A stretch of 64,000 bases of DNA from Hymenobacter jejuensis. GTDB lineage: Bacteria > Bacteroidota > Bacteroidia > Cytophagales > Hymenobacteraceae. This document shows positions 60,736-64,000 of the stretch, piece by piece. Under the pieces are notes generated by a model. That model saw nothing but the letters and a program-made list of their open reading frames with translations. It searched no databases and had not been told where the DNA came from. How positions within the stretch are numbered: the stretch's first letter is position 1; every line of letters begins with the position of its first letter. Location of the stretch: positions 1,860,001 to 1,924,000 of the forward strand of contig NZ_CP040896.1 of NCBI RefSeq assembly GCF_006337165.1. The letters are read 5' to 3'. A program made the position numbers and the translations under genes.

Positions 60736-61827
60736 TTAATAGGTTGATTTGACTTTACCGATGGCCGCAATGCGCTCCTCGGCCTGCCGGATGGCAGCTT
60801 TTTGCGGGTGACTTCCCTCCTGCTCGGCTTTGTTGAGCACTTGCAGAGTGAAATCGTAAATTTTTTCAGTTTGGTTCAGTGCGGCCTGCCGGCTGGTGCC
60901 CACGACTTCCGAATACACGTTGATCAGACCGCCTGCATTGATCAGGAAATCAGGAGCGTATACGATGCCGCGGTCGACCAAGGCTGGGCCGTGAATGTCT
61001 TCGTTTTTGAGCTGGTTGTTGGCCGAGCCAGCAATCACGCGGCATTTCAAACGGCTGAGGGTATCGTCGTTGATGGTAGCTCCCAGCGCGCACGGCGAGT
61101 AGATGTCCATGTCCTGATCGTAGATCTCGTCGATGTCCACGGCGATGGCCTTGTATTTGGCCGCCATTTCCAGTTTCCGATCTTCGTAATAGTCGGTCAG
61201 GATAATTTTAGCGCCTTCCTTCGCGAGGTGCTCCAGCAGATAACCGCCCACATGGCCTACGCCCTGCACGGCAATGCGCTTGCCGGCGAGGCTATCCGAG
61301 CCAAACGCTTTTTTGGCGGCGGCTTTCATGCCCATGTAAGTGCCGTAAGCCGTTACGGGCGACGGGTCACCCGAGCCGCCCATGGATTCGGGCAGACCCG
61401 CTACGTGCTTGGTTTCCATGTGGATATACTCCATATCCTTGGTCGTCATCCCTACGTCTTCGGCCGTGATGTACTTGCCGTTGAGGTTTTGTACGAAGCG
61501 CCCAAACTTGCGGAGCAGGGCTTCGTTTTTCTGCGTTTTGGCGTCACCGATGATGACGGCTTTGCCACCGCCCAGGTTCAAACCCGAAATAGCGGCCTTA
61601 TACGACATGCCACGCGAGAGGCGCAACACATCGTTCAGGGCTTCGGCGTCGGAGGCGTACTGCCACATGCGCGTACCGCCCAAAGCGGGCCCAAGTACCG
61701 TGTTGTGGATGCCAATAATGGCCCGCAAACCGGTTTCGTGATCGTGGCAAAAAACCACTTGTTCGTGCTGATGCTCGGCAATCTGACCGAAGACCGACGT
61801 ATCGGTCAACTCTTGGATTTCAATCAT
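60736..61827 (-). CDS. Leucine dehydrogenase-type Glu/Leu/Phe/Val dehydrogenase
   Basis: 364 residues from the ATG at 61827. Characteristic features are HNTVLGPALGGTRMW, SYKAAISGLNLGGGKAVI with the catalytic lysine region, and VQGVGHVGGYLLEHL in the NAD domain. The layout (short, GGGKAVI) resembles leucine and valine dehydrogenases more than glutamate dehydrogenase. Likely role: branched-chain amino acid breakdown, or supply of branched 2-oxo acids for iso-fatty-acid priming, which is common in Bacteroidota (inference). Its -7 box is at 61908. Confidence 0.85.
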   Translation of the reverse strand: MIEIQELTDTSVFGQIAEHQHEQVVFCHDHETGLRAIIGIHNTVLGPALGGTRMWQYASDAEALNDVLRLSRGMSYKAAISGLNLGGGKAVIIGDAKTQKNEALLRKFGRFVQNLNGKYITAEDVGMTTKDMEYIHMETKHVAGLPESMGGSGDPSPVTAYGTYMGMKAAAKKAFGSDSLAGKRIAVQGVGHVGGYLLEHLAKEGAKIILTDYYEDRKLEMAAKYKAIAVDIDEIYDQDMDIYSPCALGATINDDTLSRLKCRVIAGSANNQLKNEDIHGPALVDRGIVYAPDFLINAGGLINVYSEVVGTSRQAALNQTEKIYDFTLQVLNKAEQEGSHPQKAAIRQAEERIAAIGKVKSTY

Positions 61828-61865
61828 TCGGGTGGGAGAAAAGGGTGGGTGGGGGGGGGTTGTTG

Positions 61866-61873
61866 TATCTTTG
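61866..61873 (+). promoter_or_regulatory. Putative -7 box for the ABC exporter
   Basis: TATCTTTG matches TAnnTTTG. The leader to GTG 62022 would be about 140 nt. It overlaps the divergent dehydrogenase leader. Confidence 0.5.
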
Positions 61874-61907
61874 TGGAAGGGAGTGCGTAGCTCCTCCAAT
61901 CCGGGTG

Positions 61908-61915
61908 CAAAAGTA
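61908..61915 (-). promoter_or_regulatory. Putative -7 box for the leucine-type dehydrogenase
   Basis: Minus-strand TACTTTTG matches TAnnTTTG, 81 nt above the ATG. The leader carries the C-rich tract at 61843-61859. Confidence 0.55.
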
Positions 61916-62021
61916 CCTGTTTTTTCCTTACGCCTACGGCATCCCGTAGCTTTTGCCTACTGCTGAGCCACCCGAATCGCCCGGCGTTTGCCCATCCCAC
62001 AACTGCCCAATCCGTCTTTCT

Positions 62022-63806
62022 GTGCGCGCTTTAGCTTCTACCAATAAATACATCTACCGCTACAAATGGCACTTCCTTGGCGGGGTGTTGTTCGTGGCCC
62101 TGAGCACGCTGCTGGCCATCTTTCCGGCCCAGATCGTACGCTATGCCTTCGACCTGGTAAGCGAAGGCATTGACCTGTACCACCTCTACGCCGGCACCCA
62201 GGCACAAAGCTTTGTGTATGAGCTATTTGGCCGCAACATCTTGCTGTATGGCCTGCTGATTGTGACGATGGCTTTGCTGCGGGGTATTTTCCTGTTCTTC
62301 ATGCGTCAGACGCTCATCGTGATGTCGAGGCACATTGAGAACGATCAGAAAAACGAGATTTTCCAGCATTATCAATCCCTGCCGCTGAGCTTCTATCGCC
62401 GCCACAGCACCGGCGATCTGATGTCGCGCATCTCCGAAGACGTAGGGCGCGTGCGCATGTATTTCGGGCCGGCCATCATGTACTTCCTGCAGCTGGTGGT
62501 GCTGTTCGTGCTGATCGTGCCGTTGATGCTGATGGTCAACGTAAAACTGAGCATCTATACGTTGCTGCCGCTCCCGATTCTGTCGGTGAGCATCTACTAC
62601 GTCAACAACCTGATCGAGCGCAAATCCGACGAAATCCAGCGCTCGCTCTCCGACATGACGACGTTTGTGCAGGAAGCGTTTTCGGGCATTCGGGTGCTCA
62701 AGTCGTTTGTGCGCGAACAGGATTCGCACCAGCAGTTCACCGTGGCATCGGACAACTACCGGGAGAAGTCGCTGAGCCTGAACTTCGTCAATTCGCTGTT
62801 TTTCCCCTTGATCCTGTTCTTGGTGGGCTTGAGCACCATCATCACGGTTTGGATTGGTGGTCAAGAAGTTATCCGCGGCACCATCACCACGGGCAGCATT
62901 GCCGAGTTCCTGATTTACGTCAACCTGCTTACGTGGCCCGTTACGGCCTTGGGCTGGACCAGCAGCTTGGTGCAACGAGCCGAAGCGTCGCAGGCTCGCA
63001 TCAACGAATTCCTCAACCAAAAAACGAATATCATTTCGCAGAAGAACGTCGAGCGCGAAATCCAGGGCGACATCGTCTTCGATCGCGTTTCGTTTACCTA
63101 CCCCGACACCGGCATTCAGGCCCTGAAGGACGTGTCGTTCCGCATTCGGCCGGGCAACACGCTGGCTATCATTGGCAACACGGGTTCGGGCAAGAGCACC
63201 GTCGCGGCTCTGTTGTGCCGCCTCTACGACGTCACGGCGGGCGATATTCGGGTCGATGGCGTGGACGTGCGCGACTATGCGCTGGAGTCGCTGCGCGAGC
63301 AGATCGGCTACGTGCCGCAAGATGTTTTTCTGTTCTCCGACAGCATCCGCAACAACATCAACTTTGGGTTGGATAACCCGACCGAAGAACGCATGCTCCA
63401 GGCTGCCAAAGACGCCAATGTGTACGAGAACATCATTCGCTTCCCGGAAGGCTTCGATACCAAGCTCGGCGAGCGTGGCATTACGCTGTCGGGCGGGCAG
63501 AAGCAGCGCGTGAGCATCGCGCGGGCGCTGGTCAAAGAGCCCAAGATCCTGATTCTGGACGACTCCCTTTCGGCCGTGGACACCAACACCGAAAACGCCA
63601 TCCTCAACAGCCTGCAGCGCATCATGACCAACCGCACCAGCCTGATTATCTCGCACCGGGTTAGCTCCGTAAAGCTTGCCGACCACATTCTGGTGCTCGA
63701 CGATGGCACCATCGTGCAGCACGGCACCCACGAGGAGCTGATGGAACAGGAAGACGGCCTCTACCGCGCACTCTACGAGCGGCAGCTCCAGAGCGAGGAA
63801 GCATAG
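62022..63806 (+). CDS. ABC exporter, membrane-ATPase fusion (MsbA/multidrug type)
   Basis: Six transmembrane helices (about residues 20-310) are fused to an ATPase domain with Walker A GNTGSGKST, signature LSGGQKQR, Walker B ILILDDSLSAVD and the switch histidine in LIISHRVSS. It exports a lipid, peptide or drug; the substrate is unknown. I chose the GTG at 62022 (reading MRALASTNKYIYRYKW). The longer reading from TTG 61953 adds 23 Pro-rich residues without family precedent. It is a half-transporter that would act as a dimer. Confidence 0.9.
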   Translation: MRALASTNKYIYRYKWHFLGGVLFVALSTLLAIFPAQIVRYAFDLVSEGIDLYHLYAGTQAQSFVYELFGRNILLYGLLIVTMALLRGIFLFFMRQTLIVMSRHIENDQKNEIFQHYQSLPLSFYRRHSTGDLMSRISEDVGRVRMYFGPAIMYFLQLVVLFVLIVPLMLMVNVKLSIYTLLPLPILSVSIYYVNNLIERKSDEIQRSLSDMTTFVQEAFSGIRVLKSFVREQDSHQQFTVASDNYREKSLSLNFVNSLFFPLILFLVGLSTIITVWIGGQEVIRGTITTGSIAEFLIYVNLLTWPVTALGWTSSLVQRAEASQARINEFLNQKTNIISQKNVEREIQGDIVFDRVSFTYPDTGIQALKDVSFRIRPGNTLAIIGNTGSGKSTVAALLCRLYDVTAGDIRVDGVDVRDYALESLREQIGYVPQDVFLFSDSIRNNINFGLDNPTEERMLQAAKDANVYENIIRFPEGFDTKLGERGITLSGGQKQRVSIARALVKEPKILILDDSLSAVDTNTENAILNSLQRIMTNRTSLIISHRVSSVKLADHILVLDDGTIVQHGTHEELMEQEDGLYRALYERQLQSEEA

Positions 63807-63849
63807 CCGCAAGGCTCTCTACAAATATTTAATAATCAATTAGTTATCT

Positions 63850-63897
63850 AAATGCAAAGCCCGTTTTCCCAACGTTGGGAAAACGGGCTTTGCATTT
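63850..63897. terminator. 48-nt perfect palindrome behind the ABC exporter
   Basis: Two perfect 24-nt arms meet at AACGTT with no loop. The outer ends are AAATGC and GCATTT. It lies between the convergent ABC gene and the partial gene at the edge and likely acts as a terminator in both directions. The lack of a loop is unusual. Confidence 0.75.
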
Positions 63898-63913
63898 GAG
63901 TAAAACTTGTGGC

Positions 63914-64000
63914 TTACTGTCCTAGCAGAATGCGGCGCATACCCCGGCGCTCACCGGAAGAACAATGCACAATGTAAGAACCTGATGGCAAAGCACTTAC
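63914..64000 (-). CDS. C-terminus of a probable type IX secretion cargo (partial)
   Basis: The last 28 codons of a minus-strand gene reach the window edge; the TAA stop is at 63914. The peptide reads VSALPSGSYIVHCSSGERR..., ending RRILLGQ. The LP.G.YIV...R pattern is that of the type A C-terminal sorting domain of Bacteroidota proteins exported by the type IX system. The rest of the gene is outside the window, so the function is unknown. Confidence 0.65.
   Translation of the reverse strand, partial: VSALPSGSYIVHCSSGERRGMRRILLGQ

Noticed and set aside
60802..61890. Long plus-strand frame opposite the leucine-type dehydrogenase
   Set aside because: The dehydrogenase on the minus strand has clear motifs. 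The plus-strand translation has none. Similar antisense frames at 57914-58900, 59614-60618 and 4188-5078 were rejected for the same reason.
62223..63812. 529-codon open frame on the minus strand opposite the ABC exporter
   Set aside because: It is the antisense of a well-conserved ABC transporter in GC-rich DNA. Its translation is His/Gln/Arg-rich and shows no domain.
63889..63900. TTTGCATTTGAG at the right edge resembles the first 11 bases of the window
   Set aside because: A short match in ordinary sequence; not evidence of circularity or a terminal repeat.

Overview
The window looks like a chromosomal segment of a Gram-negative Bacteroidota bacterium, most probably a Hymenobacter-like member of the Cytophagales. 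The host DNA is GC-rich. Many genes are preceded by the Bacteroidota -7 box TAnnTTTG. The right edge carries the C-terminus of a probable type IX secretion cargo, and the gene content (DUF1573 lipoprotein, long-form NusB, short phosphatidylserine decarboxylase, three Glu/Leu/Phe/Val dehydrogenases) fits that group. The genus is an inference.

Positions 1-24550 are ordinary core genome: prmC, ribD, a free-methionine-sulfoxide-reductase-like GAF protein, psd, a glutamate dehydrogenase, cdsA, a CPBP membrane protease, dusB, an EamA exporter, a beta-propeller protein, an amino acid permease, a carboxypeptidase-regulatory-domain gene broken by an in-frame stop, a lipocalin-type lipoprotein, a sensor kinase, hemA, an ArsR regulator, a second dehydrogenase, an MscS channel, a TerB-like protein and an AsmA-like protein.

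Positions 24587-50511 are an integrative island inserted in the 3' half of a tRNA-Val(TAC) gene. A 42-bp exact direct repeat marks the ends (24587-24628 and 50470-50511). The tyrosine integrase lies next to the right end. Tandem 12-bp repeats, probably integrase arm sites, lie just inside both ends. The left part is AT-rich and encodes a retron of the phosphoribosyltransferase type: PRTase, winged-helix protein, structured msr-msd region and reverse transcriptase. The centre is a nine-gene minus-strand operon (43989 to 28029). It joins a phosphorothioation module (SspB, SspC, SspD and SspA-like proteins) to BREX type 4 components (BrxC-, PglZ- and BrxL-like), plus a second DUF4007-like protein and an unidentified 171-residue protein. 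The right part is the element's backbone: DUF5681 protein, DUF6371 toprim protein, superfamily 3 primase-helicase, excisionase-like HTH, an unknown protein and the integrase. No capsid, relaxase or conjugation gene is visible, so the element looks satellite-like or helper-dependent and carries two unrelated anti-phage systems.

Positions 50512-64000 return to core genome. The ancestral tRNA-Val terminator is stranded at 50518. It is followed by two tandem paralogous membrane glycosyltransferases, a GNAT-like protein, coaE, a YbbR-domain protein, yajC, a DUF1573 lipoprotein, an NAD-type isocitrate dehydrogenase, a YtxH protein, nusB, a leucine-type dehydrogenase and an ABC exporter. Several intergenic inverted repeats and one 48-nt perfect palindrome are described separately.

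All family assignments come from reading motifs by eye. No database search was run.
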